Notes under the pieces: generated by a model
Databases searched by the model: none
Seen by the model: only the letters and a program-made list of their open reading frames with translations
Told to the model about the DNA's origin: nothing
Shown here: piece by piece, positions 44,091-55,146 of the stretch
Layout: each line of letters starts with the position of its first letter
How positions within the stretch are numbered: position 1 is the stretch's first letter
Assembly: GCF_900187455.1 (NCBI RefSeq)
Contig: NZ_FYDX01000002.1
Span: 124,001 to 188,000, forward strand
DNA: 64,000 bases
Source: Pseudomonas sp. Irchel 3E13
GTDB lineage: Bacteria; Pseudomonadota; Gammaproteobacteria; Pseudomonadales; Pseudomonadaceae
Direction of reading: 5' to 3'
Position numbers and translations under genes: made by a program

Positions 44091-45392
44091 TCAGTTCAGG
44101 TAAGGGGACCAGGACGGTTCTCTGACTTCGCCTTGAGCGGTAGGAAGCGGGAGCCTCACGCGTCCGTTGAGAGAGACGAGCATCAAGACTCCCCGGCCCT
44201 GCTGGCGGGTGGCGTAGATTAGCATGGTGCCGTTGGGCGCAACAGTGGGTGACTCATCAAGACTGGTCTCTGTGAGAATTTTTACACTGCCACGCTGCAA
44301 ATCCTGCGCCGCCACTTTGAAGTTGGTGAAACCGTCCTGACGATGAATCATGACCAGGGTCTTTTCATCGGCGGAAAGTTTCGGGTTGGCGTTGTAGTTG
44401 CCCACGAACGTCACACGCTCGGCACTGCCGCTGCCAATGGTGGTTTTGTAGATCTGTGGCTTGCCGCCACGGTCCGACGTGAAGTACAGCGTCGAGCCAT
44501 CCTTGCCGAAGAACGGCTCGGTATCGATGGCCGGGCTGTTGGTGACGCGGGTCATCTGACGCGAACCCATGTCCATCACGTAGATCTCGGGGTTGCCGTC
44601 GCGCGACAGCACGAAGGCCAGGCGGTTGCCATCCGGCGACCAGGCTGGCGCGCCATTGAGACCTTCGAAGTTGGTGATCTGCTCACGACGACCCGTATCG
44701 ATGTGCTGGACGAAGATACGCGGGCGACGCTGCTCGAAGGACACATACGCGATGCGCTTGCCATCCGGTGCAAAACGCGGCGACAGGATCGGCTCGCGCG
44801 ATTGCAGCAAGGTCACGGCGCGCGCGCCGTCATAGTCAGATCGTTGCAAAGTGTAACGAGTGCTGTTGGTGGAGAAGCGCTCGGCCGTCACATAGAGCAT
44901 GCGGGTGGAGAATGCGCCCTTGATGCCGGTGAGTTTTTCGAACGACTGGTCGGCGATGTAGTGGGACATATCGCGCAGTTGGTCGACGCTGCCGGAAACG
45001 CTGCCGGTCAGCACCTGTTGCTCGGTAGCAACGTTGAACAGCGCATATTGCACCTGCAGGCGACCGCCCGATGGCACGATGCTGCCGACCATCACGTACT
45101 GGGCACCCAGCGCTTTCCAGTCACGGAAGATCACTTCGCTGGCCTGACTCGGCTGGCTGATCATGTTCTGGCGCGGGATCGGCGAGTAATAACCTGAGTT
45201 GCGCAGGTCGTTACTGATGATGTCAGCCATGTCCTCAGGCAACACGCTACCGCCCTGCAGACCGAAAGGCACCACGGCAATCGGCGTGGCTCGATCGCTG
45301 CCACTGGTTACCAGGATGTTCTTTTCTTCTGCATTGGCCATCCCTGCTGCGCAGCAGAGAACGACCAGCAGTCCTCTAAGAAGGTTAATCAC
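44091..45392 (-). CDS. tolB: Tol-Pal system beta-propeller protein TolB
   Basis: A 433-residue periplasmic protein with GTG start. A signal peptide ([14 protein letters not shown]) is followed by an N-terminal alpha/beta domain and a six-bladed propeller with WD-like blades such as [19 protein letters not shown] and [17 protein letters not shown]. It overlaps the tolA stop as GTGA. Confidence 0.97.
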   Translation of the reverse strand: MINLLRGLLVVLCCAAGMANAEEKNILVTSGSDRATPIAVVPFGLQGGSVLPEDMADIISNDLRNSGYYSPIPRQNMISQPSQASEVIFRDWKALGAQYVMVGSIVPSGGRLQVQYALFNVATEQQVLTGSVSGSVDQLRDMSHYIADQSFEKLTGIKGAFSTRMLYVTAERFSTNSTRYTLQRSDYDGARAVTLLQSREPILSPRFAPDGKRIAYVSFEQRRPRIFVQHIDTGRREQITNFEGLNGAPAWSPDGNRLAFVLSRDGNPEIYVMDMGSRQMTRVTNSPAIDTEPFFGKDGSTLYFTSDRGGKPQIYKTTIGSGSAERVTFVGNYNANPKLSADEKTLVMIHRQDGFTNFKVAAQDLQRGSVKILTETSLDESPTVAPNGTMLIYATRQQGRGVLMLVSLNGRVRLPLPTAQGEVREPSWSPYLN

Positions 45393-46477
45393 AAGGCTAG
45401 GTCCTCAGGTGTGAATGTCATCTTGAATGAACGATAAGGATTGAATTCGCTCGGTTTCAAACCCTGCATCTCGGTCAAACGACCAATGTTCTTGACTGCC
45501 GCAACCGCGGAAGCGTCGAACGGCCCATCGCCGCTGGAGCGGGCAACGGTGACCGTCGTAACGGTGCCATCCGGCAACATGCCAATCTGCAGGACTACCG
45601 TCATGTTCTTGCGCGCCGACGGGGGTCGAGCCCAGCCTTCGGCTGCACGGGCGCGAATCAGGTCGTCGAAGTCGCCGGCCACCTGGTCACCCTGCTCGTC
45701 CGCCAGAGCCTGCTGACGCTCGGTAGTGTCGGACAACAGCTCGGCCAGTGCCTGTGCTTTCTTGTCTTCCGCCGCCTTGCGCGCTGCTTCTGTAGCCTTT
45801 TTCTTGGCTGCATCGGCGGCTGCTTTCTTCTTGGCGTCCTCCGCTGCTTTTTTCTTCGCTTCTTCAGCGACAGCGGCTTTCTTCTTCGCGTCCTCGGCAG
45901 CCTTCTTCTTGGCATCCTCGGCCGCTTGTTTCTTGGCTTCTTCTGCCGCCGCCTTCTTGGCCTCTTCTTCAGCCTTTTTCTTGGCTTCGTCTTCGGCTTT
46001 CTTCTTGGCGATATCAGCCAGTTGCTTCTCTTCAGCCTTCTTCGCTTCTTCGGCCTTTTTCGCAGACTCGGCTTTCTTCGCCTCGTCAGCCTTCTTGGCC
46101 TCATCGGCTTTCTTGGCTTCCGCGGCCTCGCGCGCCTCTTCGGCTTTTTGAGCAGCCTCTTCTTTCTTTTGTTCCGCAGCTTTCACAGCTTCCTGCTTCA
46201 GTTGCTCGACCTTCTTCTGCTCCATCTGCTCTTCTTCGGTCTGGCGCGAAGCCGTTTTCTTCGCTTCCCCGGCAATCTTCTGATTGGTCTGGGTGGTGGC
46301 CTGACTCTTGGATTTCAGCTGGTACAGGGTTGCCTGAACGATAGGCTTGGACGGCGGCAACTCAGGCGTGAACGCAAAACTGACGAACAGCATGCCGAAC
46401 ACCAGAACGTGCAGCGCGACGGCCCAGACGCTGGGCCAGAAGTAACTTTCCGAGGCGGATGGCTCTCGCTGTTGCAT
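45389..46477 (-). CDS. tolA: TolA
   Basis: A 362-residue energy-transducing protein. One membrane segment (about 12-36, [20 protein letters not shown]) is followed by a long helical domain of Ala/Lys/Glu repeats (about 85-245, runs of AKKKAAE) and a C-terminal domain (about 265-360) with [16 protein letters not shown] and [17 protein letters not shown]. It spans the periplasm to contact TolB and Pal and is driven by TolQR. Confidence 0.96.
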   Translation of the reverse strand: MQQREPSASESYFWPSVWAVALHVLVFGMLFVSFAFTPELPPSKPIVQATLYQLKSKSQATTQTNQKIAGEAKKTASRQTEEEQMEQKKVEQLKQEAVKAAEQKKEEAAQKAEEAREAAEAKKADEAKKADEAKKAESAKKAEEAKKAEEKQLADIAKKKAEDEAKKKAEEEAKKAAAEEAKKQAAEDAKKKAAEDAKKKAAVAEEAKKKAAEDAKKKAAADAAKKKATEAARKAAEDKKAQALAELLSDTTERQQALADEQGDQVAGDFDDLIRARAAEGWARPPSARKNMTVVLQIGMLPDGTVTTVTVARSSGDGPFDASAVAAVKNIGRLTEMQGLKPSEFNPYRSFKMTFTPEDLAL

Positions 46478-46929
46478 CAGGGCGCCTCGGTAATCAGGCC
46501 AACGTTACCGACACCGGCCTTCTGCAACCCGCCCATGGCGCCCATGACCGCGCCGTAGTCGACGGACTTGTCGCCACGGATGAAGACCTGGGTCTGTTTG
46601 CCCTGATCGCGCCCGGCAGCGATGATCTTGGTCACCGCGTCGGTCATTTGCGGCAAGGTCATGGCCTTGTCCATTTGCTTTTCGGTGTCGACTTCGCTGC
46701 CAAGGTTCCAGAAGTAGGTCTTGTCAGCCTTGATCGAAATGGTCAGAACCTGAACGTTGTTGTCCTGCGGCAAGGCTTCGCTGGAAACCTTGGGCAGGTC
46801 GACCTTCACGCCCTGGTTAAGCATCGGTGCGGTCACCATGAAGATGACCAGCAGTACCAACATCACATCGATGTAGGGCACCACGTTCATCTCGGCGACC
46901 GGCTTGCGTTTTTGACGAACTCGAGCCAT
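46477..46929 (-). CDS. tolR: TolR
   Basis: A 150-residue proton-channel subunit. The N-terminal membrane segment VVPYIDVMLVLLVIFMVTAP contains the conserved protonatable Asp; the remainder is periplasmic and ExbD-like. The stop overlaps the tolA start by one base, and tolQ is 14 bases upstream. Confidence 0.97.
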   Translation of the reverse strand: MARVRQKRKPVAEMNVVPYIDVMLVLLVIFMVTAPMLNQGVKVDLPKVSSEALPQDNNVQVLTISIKADKTYFWNLGSEVDTEKQMDKAMTLPQMTDAVTKIIAAGRDQGKQTQVFIRGDKSVDYGAVMGAMGGLQKAGVGNVGLITEAP

Positions 46930-46943
46930 GGGGTTTTACCTGA

Positions 46944-47639
46944 TCACTCTTCGCTGGTGTGCACTTTACGGTGCAGGATGGCCTGGAACTCGTCGGCGAA
47001 CGTGTAGTAGCGGCCGATCAGCACTTCACTGCGTGCAGCGAAACGGTTGTAGGCGATAACCGCAGGAATTGCCGCGAACAGGCCGATGGCGGTGGCGATC
47101 AGCGCTTCGGCGATACCCGGTGCAACCGTGGCCAGGGTGGCCTGTTGCGCGGTCGCCAGACCGCGGAAGGAGTTCATGATCCCCCAGACGGTACCGAACA
47201 GGCCGATGTAGGGGCTGGTCGAACCGACAGTGGCGAGGAATGGCAGGCTCTGCTCGAGCTTCTCTTCCTCACGGGAGATCGCTACGCGCATGGCACGACC
47301 GACACCTTCCATTACCGCGTCAGGGTCGACACCAGGCTGCTGACGCAGACGGGAAAACTCCTTGAAGCCGGCACGGAACACCTGCTCGACGCCCGAATCC
47401 GGGTCAGGGTTGCTGCCCGCTTGACGATACAGTTTGGACAGGTCGATACCCGACCAGAAGCGCTCTTCGAAGCTTTCCAGGGCACGACGACCGGCGCGCA
47501 GCATGGTGCTGCGCTGAAAAATCATGATCCATGAAGTCACCGATGCGGCAACCAGTACCAGCATGACCAGCTGCACCACAATGCTGGCATTGCTGACCAG
47601 GCTCCACATGGAGGTATGGTCGACGACGTTAGCTTCCAC
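46944..47639 (-). CDS. tolQ: TolQ
   Basis: A 231-residue inner membrane motor subunit with three hydrophobic segments (about 17-40, 135-160 and 170-195) and the conserved LFGTVWGIMNSF and GIAEALIATAIGLFAAIPAVIAYN. GTG start immediately before ybgC's end. Uses proton flow with TolR to energise TolA. Confidence 0.97.
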   Translation of the reverse strand: MEANVVDHTSMWSLVSNASIVVQLVMLVLVAASVTSWIMIFQRSTMLRAGRRALESFEERFWSGIDLSKLYRQAGSNPDPDSGVEQVFRAGFKEFSRLRQQPGVDPDAVMEGVGRAMRVAISREEEKLEQSLPFLATVGSTSPYIGLFGTVWGIMNSFRGLATAQQATLATVAPGIAEALIATAIGLFAAIPAVIAYNRFAARSEVLIGRYYTFADEFQAILHRKVHTSEE

Positions 47640-47641
47640 GC

Positions 47642-48097
47642 TTAATCTCCTGCATTTGAATGTATACCCGGGGCACCCGCCTCGATGAAAGCTGCGCGCA
47701 GCTCGGAGGGAATGGCTCGGGGTTTGAAAGTATCGGCGCGCACACAGGCCACCAGGAACTGCCCTTCGCAGAGCAGCGTTGCGTCACTTTCGCGCCAGAC
47801 CTGCTGCACGAAGCGCAGGCTGGCACGATTCAATTCAAGCACTTGCGCGGTGACCCGCAACTCGTCGTCCAGACGGGCCGGCGCGTGATAGCGAGCCTCG
47901 GCGGAATGGACCACGAACAGCGTGTTCTGCTGCGCCAGCGACGACTGGGCAAAACCCAGATCGCGCAGCCGTTCGGTGCGGGCCCGTTCCATGAATTTCA
48001 GATAATTGACGTAATACACCACGCCACCCGCATCGGTGTCTTCGTAATAGACGCGATAACGATGTGCGAACGGCTCAACCCCATTTTGCGCGCGCAT
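47642..48097 (-). CDS. ybgC: Tol-Pal-associated acyl-CoA thioesterase
   Basis: A 151-residue hotdog-fold thioesterase with the 4-hydroxybenzoyl-CoA thioesterase-type motif [19 protein letters not shown], whose Asp is catalytic. It starts the tol operon, with two bases between its stop and tolQ. Confidence 0.95.
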   Translation of the reverse strand: MRAQNGVEPFAHRYRVYYEDTDAGGVVYYVNYLKFMERARTERLRDLGFAQSSLAQQNTLFVVHSAEARYHAPARLDDELRVTAQVLELNRASLRFVQQVWRESDATLLCEGQFLVACVRADTFKPRAIPSELRAAFIEAGAPGIHSNAGD

Positions 48098-48222
48098 ACT
48101 CTAGTGCTAACTCCTCAGCTTGCCAATCCGCCCCACCAACTGTTTTTGACGGATTATGTCGTATTGCCAGCGCGCCCGGACCCTGTCCGCGGATAGGACC
48201 ACAAAAGCAGCCGATAAATCTG

Positions 48223-49278
48223 TCATTCATCGCTCGGATCAGAAAAATCAGTGCTACCGGATGATTCTGTCATTCGCGTAGGAATATTCAGCCCAAAGTG
48301 CAGGTATGCATGTCGAGTAACCACCCTGCCCCGAGGCGTGCGCATGATGTAGCCCTGCTGGATCAGATAAGGCTCAAGCACGTCCTCAATGGTGTGTCGC
48401 TCCTCGCTGATCGCCGCCGCCAGGCTGTCCACGCCTACCGGACCACCGTCGAATTTCTCGATCATGGTCAGCAACAGACGTCGGTCCTGATGATCGAAGC
48501 CACGTTCGTCGACATCCAGCAGGTTCAACGCCATGTCCGCGATGGATTTGGTGATATCGCCCTTCGCGCGCACCTCGGCGTAGTCACGCACACGGCGCAA
48601 CAAACGGTTGGCGATACGCGGCGTGCCACGAGCCCGGCGAGCGATCTCGAAAGCACCTTCGTCTTCGATCTCCAGGCCGAGAATCCCGCCCGAGCGACTG
48701 ACGATAGTTGCCAGATCCGCGTTGTTGTAGAACTCCAGACGTTGGACGATACCGAAGCGGTCACGTAGCGGGTTGGTAAGCATGCCGGCCCGGGTGGTAG
48801 CGCCAACCAGGGTGAACGGCGGCAGGTCCAGCTTGATCGACCGCGCCGCCGGTCCTTCGCCGATCATGATGTCCAGTTGAAAGTCCTCCATCGCTGGGTA
48901 CAGGACTTCTTCGACGATCGGCGATAACCGGTGGATCTCGTCGATAAACAACACATCATGGGGCTCAAGGTTGGTGAGCAACGCCGCCAGATCGCCGGGG
49001 CGCTCGAGAATGGGGCCAGAGGTACTTTTGATCGAGACGCCCATTTCCTGGGCAATGATGTTGGCAAGGGTGGTCTTGCCCAGCCCCGGAGGACCGAAGA
49101 TCAGGGTGTGATCCAGGGACTCGTTGCGGCCACGGGCGGCCTGGATGAACAGGGCCATCTGCTCGCGAACCACCGGCTGACCAATGTACTCGGCCAGCCG
49201 CAGCGGACGAATCGCCCGGTCCTGGACCTCTTCGCGGTCGCGGCCGGTAGCAGTTATCAAACGGTCGGCTTCGATCAC
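48223..49278 (-). CDS. ruvB: Holliday junction helicase RuvB
   Basis: A 351-residue AAA+ motor. Walker [10 protein letters not shown], Walker B FIDEIHRL, sensor ATTRAGML and a C-terminal winged helix with [13 protein letters not shown] are present. It drives branch migration with RuvA, whose gene ends one base before this one starts. Confidence 0.98.
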   Translation of the reverse strand: MIEADRLITATGRDREEVQDRAIRPLRLAEYIGQPVVREQMALFIQAARGRNESLDHTLIFGPPGLGKTTLANIIAQEMGVSIKSTSGPILERPGDLAALLTNLEPHDVLFIDEIHRLSPIVEEVLYPAMEDFQLDIMIGEGPAARSIKLDLPPFTLVGATTRAGMLTNPLRDRFGIVQRLEFYNNADLATIVSRSGGILGLEIEDEGAFEIARRARGTPRIANRLLRRVRDYAEVRAKGDITKSIADMALNLLDVDERGFDHQDRRLLLTMIEKFDGGPVGVDSLAAAISEERHTIEDVLEPYLIQQGYIMRTPRGRVVTRHAYLHFGLNIPTRMTESSGSTDFSDPSDE

Positions 49279-49905
49279 TTAAATCATCCCCTTGAGACTG
49301 CGCCGGATCAGTTCTTCGCTGCTCAGGCCCTTGGCATCCACAGCCGCCACTGCGCGACTGGCCTCTTGAGGTTTATAGCCCAAGGAAATCAGGGCGCTGA
49401 CCGCGTCGGCCTCGGCGGTGGACGCCACAGGAACAGGCGCAGGCCCATTCGGCACCAGCTGGAACATGCTCGGCACGGTTTCCCAGGCCTTGAAGCGGTC
49501 CTTGAGTTCGACCAGCAGACGCTCGGCGGTCTTCTTGCCAACCCCTGGCACCTTGACCAATGCCGAAGTGTCCTGGGCTTGAACGCATCGAATCAGGTCG
49601 TCCACTTCCAGACCCGACATCAAGGCCAGCGCCAGCTTGGGCCCTACACCATTGAGACGGATCAGCTCACGGAACAGCTCGCGCTCACGTTTTTCATGGA
49701 AGCCATACAGCAGGTGGGCATCCTCGCGCACTATCAGATGGGTGTGCAAGGTCACCGTTTCGCCGACCTTGGGCAGCCGGTAGAGCGTTGTCATCGGCAC
49801 TTCCAGCTCATAGCCAAGGCCGTTGATGTCGATAATCAGGTGCGGCGGCTGCTTTTCAGCGAGGGTGCCGCGTAAACGTCCAATCACGTTCAGGTCCTTT
49901 CTCAT
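49279..49905 (-). CDS. ruvA: Holliday junction DNA helicase subunit RuvA
   Basis: A 208-residue junction-binding protein: OB-fold start [12 protein letters not shown] ([19 protein letters not shown], which suggests the true start may be a few codons later), helix-hairpin-helix motifs ([17 protein letters not shown]) and the C-terminal RuvB-binding domain. If translation begins at the VIGRLRG residue (49884), the length is 201-202, closer to typical RuvA. Confidence 0.95.
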   Translation of the reverse strand: MRKDLNVIGRLRGTLAEKQPPHLIIDINGLGYELEVPMTTLYRLPKVGETVTLHTHLIVREDAHLLYGFHEKRERELFRELIRLNGVGPKLALALMSGLEVDDLIRCVQAQDTSALVKVPGVGKKTAERLLVELKDRFKAWETVPSMFQLVPNGPAPVPVASTAEADAVSALISLGYKPQEASRAVAAVDAKGLSSEELIRRSLKGMI

Positions 49906-50005
49906 GGGTGCCGGCAGGGCCGGTCCGGCCTTGCGGCGAATCCGCCAGCCAGCTCGCCATCAGGCGGCCGACGGCGGACGGATCACTTTAAAAGCGTGGA
50001 TGCTA

Positions 50006-50530
50006 TCAGAGACGCAGGCGTCCGTTGCGGCTGCGCGCGACACCCAGCCCATGAGGAATCAGGCTGGAGCGCGTATGGGCATGACACAAGGCGATCGCCA
50101 GGGCATCGGAGGCGTCGATTTGCGGCTTCTGCGTCAGTTTGAGCAGGTGCATGACCATCATCTGCACCTGCTCCTTGTTGGCCCCGCCGGTGCCGGCAAC
50201 GGCCTGCTTGACCTGGCTGGCGCTGTATTCAGCGATTTCCAGCCCCTCCTCCACCGCAGCCACGATGGCCGCACCGCGCGCCTGACCCAGCTTGAGCGCC
50301 GAGTCGGCGTTGCGGGCCATGAACACCCGCTCGATACCCATGGTTACCGGGCCATGCTGGCGAATGATTTCGCGCACGCCGCGGAAAACCACCTGCAAGC
50401 GCTCAGGCAACTCGCCACTGCCGGTGCGGATGCAGCCCGACGCCACGTATTCGCAACCGCGCCCGGAATGACGAATCACTCCATAGCCGGTAATCCGCGA
50501 TCCGGGGTCGATACCAAGAATCAGAGTCAT
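50006..50530 (-). CDS. ruvC: Holliday junction resolvase RuvC
   Basis: A 174-residue nuclease with the acidic residues of the RNase H-like fold: Asp7 in [13 protein letters not shown], Glu in GIERVF and Asp residues in [14 protein letters not shown]. Cleaves junctions symmetrically. It precedes ruvA and ruvB. Confidence 0.98.
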   Translation of the reverse strand: MTLILGIDPGSRITGYGVIRHSGRGCEYVASGCIRTGSGELPERLQVVFRGVREIIRQHGPVTMGIERVFMARNADSALKLGQARGAAIVAAVEEGLEIAEYSASQVKQAVAGTGGANKEQVQMMVMHLLKLTQKPQIDASDALAIALCHAHTRSSLIPHGLGVARSRNGRLRL

Positions 50531-50569
50531 AACGCCTGCGTGATCAATGGCGCATCAACGCGCCGTGTC

Positions 50570-50625
50570 CAAAAAACAGAAGCCGGCCCCCTCACAAGCG
50601 CTACGCGCCTGATAACGGGGCCGGC
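50570..50625 (-). terminator. Terminator between pmpR and ruvC
   Basis: GCCGGCCCC and GGGGCCGGC form a nine-pair stem around a 26-base loop, followed on the minus strand by TTCTGTTTTTTGG. Confidence 0.75.
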
Positions 50626-50649
50626 CTCCAATAAAGCCAGGCGCAAACC

Positions 50650-51396
50650 TCAGCCGAGCTTTTCCATGACCTCGTCAGGAATCTCAGCATTGGAGTAGAC
50701 GTTCTGCACGTCGTCCAGGTCTTCCAGCATATCGATCAGTTTCAACACTTTCTGCGCACCGTCCAGATCCAGCTCGGCGCTGGTGGTCGGCTGCATGACG
50801 ATTTCCGCGTCATCCGCCTTGAAGCCTGCGGCCTCCAGCGCACTGCGCACGGCGTAGAAGCTGGCGAACGAGGTGAACACGTCGAAAGAGCCATCGTCAT
50901 TGCTGACCACGTCATCGGCATCCGCTTCCATCGCCGCTTCCATCAGCGCATCTTCATCGACGCCAGGAGCAAAGCTGATCTGCCCCTTGCGCTCGAACAG
51001 ATAGGCCACGGAACCATCGGTACCGAGGTTGCCGCCGCATTTGCTGAACGCATGACGAACAGCGGCGGCGGTACGGTTGCGGTTGTCGGTCATGGCTTCA
51101 ACCATGACTGCCACGCCACCCGGACCATAACCTTCATAGCTGAGTTCTTCGACGTTGTCGGCTTCGGCAGTCCCGGCACCGCGGGCAACTGCCCGATCGA
51201 TGATGTCGCGACTCATGTTTGCACTCAGCGCCTTGTCCAGGGCCAGGCGCAGACGCGGGTTGGAGGACGGATCGCCACCGCCTTGTTTGGCGGCGACGGT
51301 CAGTTCACGAATCCACTTGGTGAAGATCTTGCCTCTCTTGGCATCCTGGCGCTCTTTGCGGTGCTTGATATTCGCCCACTTGGAATGACCCGCCAT
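50650..51396 (-). CDS. pmpR: YebC/PmpR family regulator
   Basis: A 248-residue protein starting [21 protein letters not shown], the unmistakable family start. YebC proteins have been described as transcription regulators (PmpR represses quorum-sensing genes in P. aeruginosa) and more recently as ribosome-associated factors helping proline-rich translation. The start was set at MAGHSKW, eleven codons into a longer frame. It lies between aspS and ruvC. Confidence 0.96.
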   Translation of the reverse strand: MAGHSKWANIKHRKERQDAKRGKIFTKWIRELTVAAKQGGGDPSSNPRLRLALDKALSANMSRDIIDRAVARGAGTAEADNVEELSYEGYGPGGVAVMVEAMTDNRNRTAAAVRHAFSKCGGNLGTDGSVAYLFERKGQISFAPGVDEDALMEAAMEADADDVVSNDDGSFDVFTSFASFYAVRSALEAAGFKADDAEIVMQPTTSAELDLDGAQKVLKLIDMLEDLDDVQNVYSNAEIPDEVMEKLG

Positions 51397-51482
51397 AACT
51401 GACTCCAGAAATCCTTGAAACACCATCACTTCTTTCCACGCGAAGGCAGAAAGAAACCACTAAATCATGTGCCGTAACGCAA

Positions 51483-51506
51483 AGGCGCATCCAATCGGAT
51501 GCGCCT
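51483..51506 (-). terminator. Terminator of aspS
   Basis: AGGCGCATCC and GGATGCGCCT pair perfectly (ten bases) around AATC, with TTTGCG following on the minus strand, just after the aspS stop. Confidence 0.75.
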
Positions 51507-51516
51507 CGGTGTCCGC

Positions 51517-53292
51517 TTACTCAGCCTTCGGCTGTTCGCGCAGACGGATATGCAACTCGCGCAGGGCCTTGGCATCGACCAGGCCAGGTGCCTGGGTCAT
51601 GACGCACGCAGCGCTCTGGGTTTTCGGGAAGGCGATCACTTCACGGATCGACTGAGCGCCGGTCATCAGCATCACCAGGCGATCAAGGCCGAAGGCCAGG
51701 CCGCCGTGAGGCGGAGCACCGAACTTCAGAGCGTCGAGCAGGAAGCCAAATTTCTCTTCCTGTTCTGCCGCCTCGATACCCAACAGACGGAAGACCGCCT
51801 GCTGCATTTCCTTGCGGTGGATACGGATCGAACCGCCGCCCAGCTCGGTACCGTTGAGGACCATGTCGTAAGCGCGGGACAGAGCGCCGGCCGGGTTGGC
51901 TTCCAGCTCTTCTGGAGTGCACTTCGGCGCGGTGAACGGGTGGTGCAGCGCGGTGAAGCTGCCATCGTCGTTCTCTTCGAACATCGGGAAGTCGACGACC
52001 CACATTGGCGCCCACTGGGTGGTGTACAGGTTGAAGTCGCCACCCAGCTTGATACGCAGCGCGCCCAGCGCTTCGCTGACGACCTTGGCCTTGTCGGCAC
52101 CGAAGAAGACGATGTCGCCGTCGACTGCGCCTACGCGATCAAGAATCACGTTCAGGTTGGCTTCAGGGATGTTCTTGACGATCGGCGACTGCAGACCTTC
52201 AACACCCTTGGCGCGCTCGTTGACCTTGATGTACGCCAGGCCACGGGCACCGTAGATGCCGACGAACTTGGTGTACTCGTCGATCTTGCTGCGCGGCATG
52301 CTGGCGCCGCCTGGCAGACGCAGGGCGGTAACGCGGCATTTCGGATCGTTTGCAGGGCCGGCGAAGACCTTGAAATCGACATCCTTGAGCTGGTCGGCAA
52401 CGTCTACCAGTTCCAGCGGGATACGCAGGTCCGGCTTGTCGGAACCGTAGCGGCGCATGGCTTCTTCGTAAGTCATGTGCGGGAACTCGCCGAACTCCAG
52501 GTCCAGGACTTCCTTGAACAGCTTGCGGATCATGCTTTCGGTCAGGCCGATGATCTCGGACTCGTCGAGGAAGCTGGTCTCGATGTCGATCTGAGTGAAT
52601 TCAGGCTGACGGTCGGCACGCAGGTCTTCGTCGCGGAAGCACTTGGCGATCTGGTAGTACCGGTCGAAGCCGGCAACCATCAGCAATTGCTTGAACAACT
52701 GCGGCGACTGCGGCAGCGCGAAGAAGCTGCCGGCGTGGGTGCGGCTCGGCACCAGGTAGTCACGCGCGCCTTCAGGCGTGGCACGGGTCAGGATCGGGGT
52801 TTCGACGTCGAGGAAACCGTTCTCGTCGAGGAAACGACGGATGCTGGAGGTGATGCGCGAACGCAGACGCAGCTTGTCGGCCATTTCCGGGCGACGCAGG
52901 TCGATGAAGCGGTAGCGCAGGCGGGTTTCTTCGCCCACGTCAGAGAATTCGTTCAACGGGAACGGCGGGGTTTCGGCTTCGTTCAGGACTTCCAGCTCGT
53001 AGCCGAGCACTTCGATCTGGCCAGAGGCCATGTTCGGGTTGACCGCACCGGCCGGACGCAGGCGCACCTTGCCGGTGATTTTCACCACATATTCGCTGCG
53101 CACACGGTCGGCGGCGGCGAAGCTGTCTGCGCGATCCGGATCGAAAACAACCTGAGCCAGGCCTTCGCGGTCACGGATATCGAGGAAAATCACCCCGCCG
53201 TGGTCGCGACGACGATGGACCCAGCCGCAAAGGGTAATTTCCTGACCTTCCAGGCTCTCGTTCAGTTGGCCGCAATAGTGGCTGCGCATCAT
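51517..53292 (-). CDS. aspS: Aspartyl-tRNA synthetase
   Basis: A 591-residue class II synthetase. The N-terminal anticodon-binding OB fold ([26 protein letters not shown]) is followed by the catalytic domain with motif 2 ([20 protein letters not shown]) and motif 3 ([15 protein letters not shown]), plus the bacterial GAD insertion near 290-410. In pseudomonads, which charge tRNA-Asn through Asp-tRNA-Asn, this enzyme is expected to be non-discriminating. Start at the MMRSHYCGQ methionine pair. Confidence 0.98.
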   Translation of the reverse strand: MMRSHYCGQLNESLEGQEITLCGWVHRRRDHGGVIFLDIRDREGLAQVVFDPDRADSFAAADRVRSEYVVKITGKVRLRPAGAVNPNMASGQIEVLGYELEVLNEAETPPFPLNEFSDVGEETRLRYRFIDLRRPEMADKLRLRSRITSSIRRFLDENGFLDVETPILTRATPEGARDYLVPSRTHAGSFFALPQSPQLFKQLLMVAGFDRYYQIAKCFRDEDLRADRQPEFTQIDIETSFLDESEIIGLTESMIRKLFKEVLDLEFGEFPHMTYEEAMRRYGSDKPDLRIPLELVDVADQLKDVDFKVFAGPANDPKCRVTALRLPGGASMPRSKIDEYTKFVGIYGARGLAYIKVNERAKGVEGLQSPIVKNIPEANLNVILDRVGAVDGDIVFFGADKAKVVSEALGALRIKLGGDFNLYTTQWAPMWVVDFPMFEENDDGSFTALHHPFTAPKCTPEELEANPAGALSRAYDMVLNGTELGGGSIRIHRKEMQQAVFRLLGIEAAEQEEKFGFLLDALKFGAPPHGGLAFGLDRLVMLMTGAQSIREVIAFPKTQSAACVMTQAPGLVDAKALRELHIRLREQPKAE

Positions 53293-53386
53293 GATGGTGG
53301 TTTCGCTTCTCGTCATTCGTGAATTCGTAAAGGCCTTGACGACCCGAAAGGGTCAATAGTGCAAGACCCGGGCAGTTCAGTTCAAC

Positions 53387-53602
53387 TCAGTCGCCACTGC
53401 CAGCGAGGTTCTTTTTCGCGCCGGTCTTGAAATCGGTTTCGTACCAGCCGTTGCCGCCCAGGCGAAAACCGGGAGCGGACAACACCTTCTTGAGTTCAGG
53501 TTTCTGGCAGGCCGGGCAGTCGGTCAGCGGCGCGGCGCTGATCTTCTGGAGAACTTCCATCTGGTGGCTGCAGGACGCACATTGATAGTCGTAAAGAGGC
53601 AT
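53387..53602 (-). CDS. FmdB family zinc ribbon protein
   Basis: A 71-residue protein with two cysteine pairs, CASC and CPAC, in MPLYDYQCASCSHQMEVLQ, the FmdB family start. The C-terminus contains a Gly/Lys tail with KTGAKKNLAGSGD. Role unknown; the linkage upstream of aspS is widely conserved. Confidence 0.92.
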   Translation of the reverse strand: MPLYDYQCASCSHQMEVLQKISAAPLTDCPACQKPELKKVLSAPGFRLGGNGWYETDFKTGAKKNLAGSGD

Positions 53603-53746
53603 GAGGCGTTTCTCGTTGATCCCTGCGCGGGCCGCGCCGCACAGTAAAAGGCGGGATTATATATGGTTAGCCGGGGCTGTGCAGCCCGACGCAAGCCCTG
53701 CTTTCACCAACGGTCAGAAGTCCGCATCGCGCCCCCGCCCATTCAT

Positions 53747-54103
53747 CTACAACCTCGCAGGCACGCCCTCCTCTTGCGAAACGCCTTCCCCGTCGAGCAG
53801 GAACACCACGCAGATCACCCGCACAAGGCCGCTGAAATTTTTCACACCGCCGTGACGCAGGTGCACCTCCCGGTCGACATGGGACAGCACGGAATTGACG
53901 GTGCAGTGGTTGGCCCGGGCAATACGCTCAAGCACTAACCAGTAAATCGTCTCGAGACGCAAACAGGTGGCAAAGCCGTTCAACCGCACCGAACGCGATA
54001 ACGGTTGAGCAAGTTTCATATTGAAGTCCGACTCGAAAGGGTCGATACCGATACGCTGGAGTTCGCCCGCCTGGCGCACTCCATGATTCAAGCGTCGAGA
54101 CAT
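53747..54103 (-). CDS. Ribbon-helix-helix domain protein
   Basis: A protein of about 118 residues whose C-terminal part SVRLNGFATCLRLETIYWLVLERIA ... FSGLVRVICVVFLL matches the RHH_4-type ribbon-helix-helix domain (the first strand and helices are intact; dimeric DNA binding expected). The start is uncertain: MSRRLNHGV is chosen, while MKLAQPLSR (54019) or upstream codons (54157, 54193) are possible. It is transcribed away from dps and has no obvious operator. Confidence 0.65.
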   Translation of the reverse strand: MSRRLNHGVRQAGELQRIGIDPFESDFNMKLAQPLSRSVRLNGFATCLRLETIYWLVLERIARANHCTVNSVLSHVDREVHLRHGGVKNFSGLVRVICVVFLLDGEGVSQEEGVPARL

Positions 54104-54304
54104 TGCAATACCACGCTTCAAGGCAGGAAAATGAATACATGCACTACAGTTCTGCATGCCCCCGACATGAAGCGCCGATGAATTATTCAGCACCAGCAGA
54201 CGCCCGCACTATTGCCGTAGGATTACTCGGCAATAACACGCCATTTGAATAACCAGAGACAATACTTCCCTGCCCGGAAAGTTGAAGATCAACACCATGA
54301 AAAA
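54104..54304. other. Intergenic region upstream of the RHH gene
   Basis: About 200 bases between the RHH gene start and the dps terminator. No further gene is evident; an in-frame N-terminal extension of the RHH gene remains possible in 54104-54193. Confidence 0.4.
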
Positions 54305-54335
54305 GCCCGGCCTCTTTCAGAAAGAGGCCGGGCTC
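54305..54335 (-). terminator. Terminator of the Dps-like gene
   Basis: Fourteen-pair perfect stem with a three-base loop; arms are 54305-54318 and 54322-54335 (AGCCCGGCCTCTTT and complement), followed by TTTTT on the minus strand. Confidence 0.9.
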
Positions 54336-54372
54336 AGTGCGCCGCCGAGCAAGGCCGGCGACGGCGTGAGGC

Positions 54373-54846
54373 TTACTGGTTTTCCAGCAGCGAACGCAGC
54401 ATCCACGCGGTTTTCTCGTGAACCTGCATGCGCTGGGTCAGCAGGTCGGCGGTAGGTTCGTCACTGACTTTGTCGAGCAGCGGGAACAGACCACGAGCAG
54501 TACGCACCACGGCTTCCTGACCTTCGACCAATTGCTTGATCATATCGTCCGCCGAAGGAACACCTTCCGGCTCCTTGATCGAAGAAAGTCGGGCATAAGT
54601 CGAATAGGTACCCGGCGCCGGGAAGCCCAGTGCACGAATACGTTCGGCAATGGAATCCACCGCCAATGCCAGTTCGTTATATTGCTCTTCGAACATCAGG
54701 TGCAATGTACGGAAGCTCGGACCGGTGACGTTCCAGTGGAAGTTGTGCGTCTTGAGATAAAGCACATAAGTGTCCGAGAGCAGGTGCGACAGGCCGTCGA
54801 CAATAGACTTGCGATCTTCTTGACTGATTCCGATATCGATTGCCAT
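54373..54846 (-). CDS. Dps family ferritin-like protein
   Basis: A 157-residue four-helix protein. [13 protein letters not shown] supplies the inter-subunit ferroxidase His residues, and [19 protein letters not shown] the Asp/Glu ligands. It would oxidise and store iron and bind or shield DNA in stress, protecting from peroxide. The N-terminus is short and lacks the lysine-rich tail of E. coli Dps, so DNA binding may be weak. Confidence 0.92.
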   Translation of the reverse strand: MAIDIGISQEDRKSIVDGLSHLLSDTYVLYLKTHNFHWNVTGPSFRTLHLMFEEQYNELALAVDSIAERIRALGFPAPGTYSTYARLSSIKEPEGVPSADDMIKQLVEGQEAVVRTARGLFPLLDKVSDEPTADLLTQRMQVHEKTAWMLRSLLENQ

Positions 54847-55146
54847 ATAAAAAATTCCTTCCTCTGATTATCGATTCAACAAGCAACCGCCCCACTGTAT
54901 CAAGAGTTTTCCCCACGCGCAGCCTTCCGCCCGCGACACAGTGTTGCAGCCCGCGATGGCTGGGCATCCCGCTGATTTGAGAAGCCCGGGGCTTTGCTGT
55001 TAAATAGACGGCGTGCCGCCATGGCTGACTGTGAACGCCATGGCGCATAGGCTGGTTCCCCCACGCTTTTGCGCCTATTCATGCACCACGCACCGTGGGC
55101 CCAGCTCTTCCTGTGATCCGCCTAATAAGATGCGAGCCAAACCACC
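54847..55146. other. Divergent promoter region, no gene
   Basis: About 300 bases between the divergent Dps-like and cold-shock genes. It should hold both promoters; I see no clear gene, repeat or recognisable operator. Confidence 0.5.

Noticed and set aside
45389..46477. Repetitive AAG/GCC region in tolA considered as a DNA repeat array
   Set aside because: It is the Ala/Lys/Glu-rich helical domain normal for TolA.
51499..53322. 607-codon plus-strand open frame antisense to aspS
   Set aside because: Exact shadow of a well-conserved synthetase; codon pattern reflects high GC.
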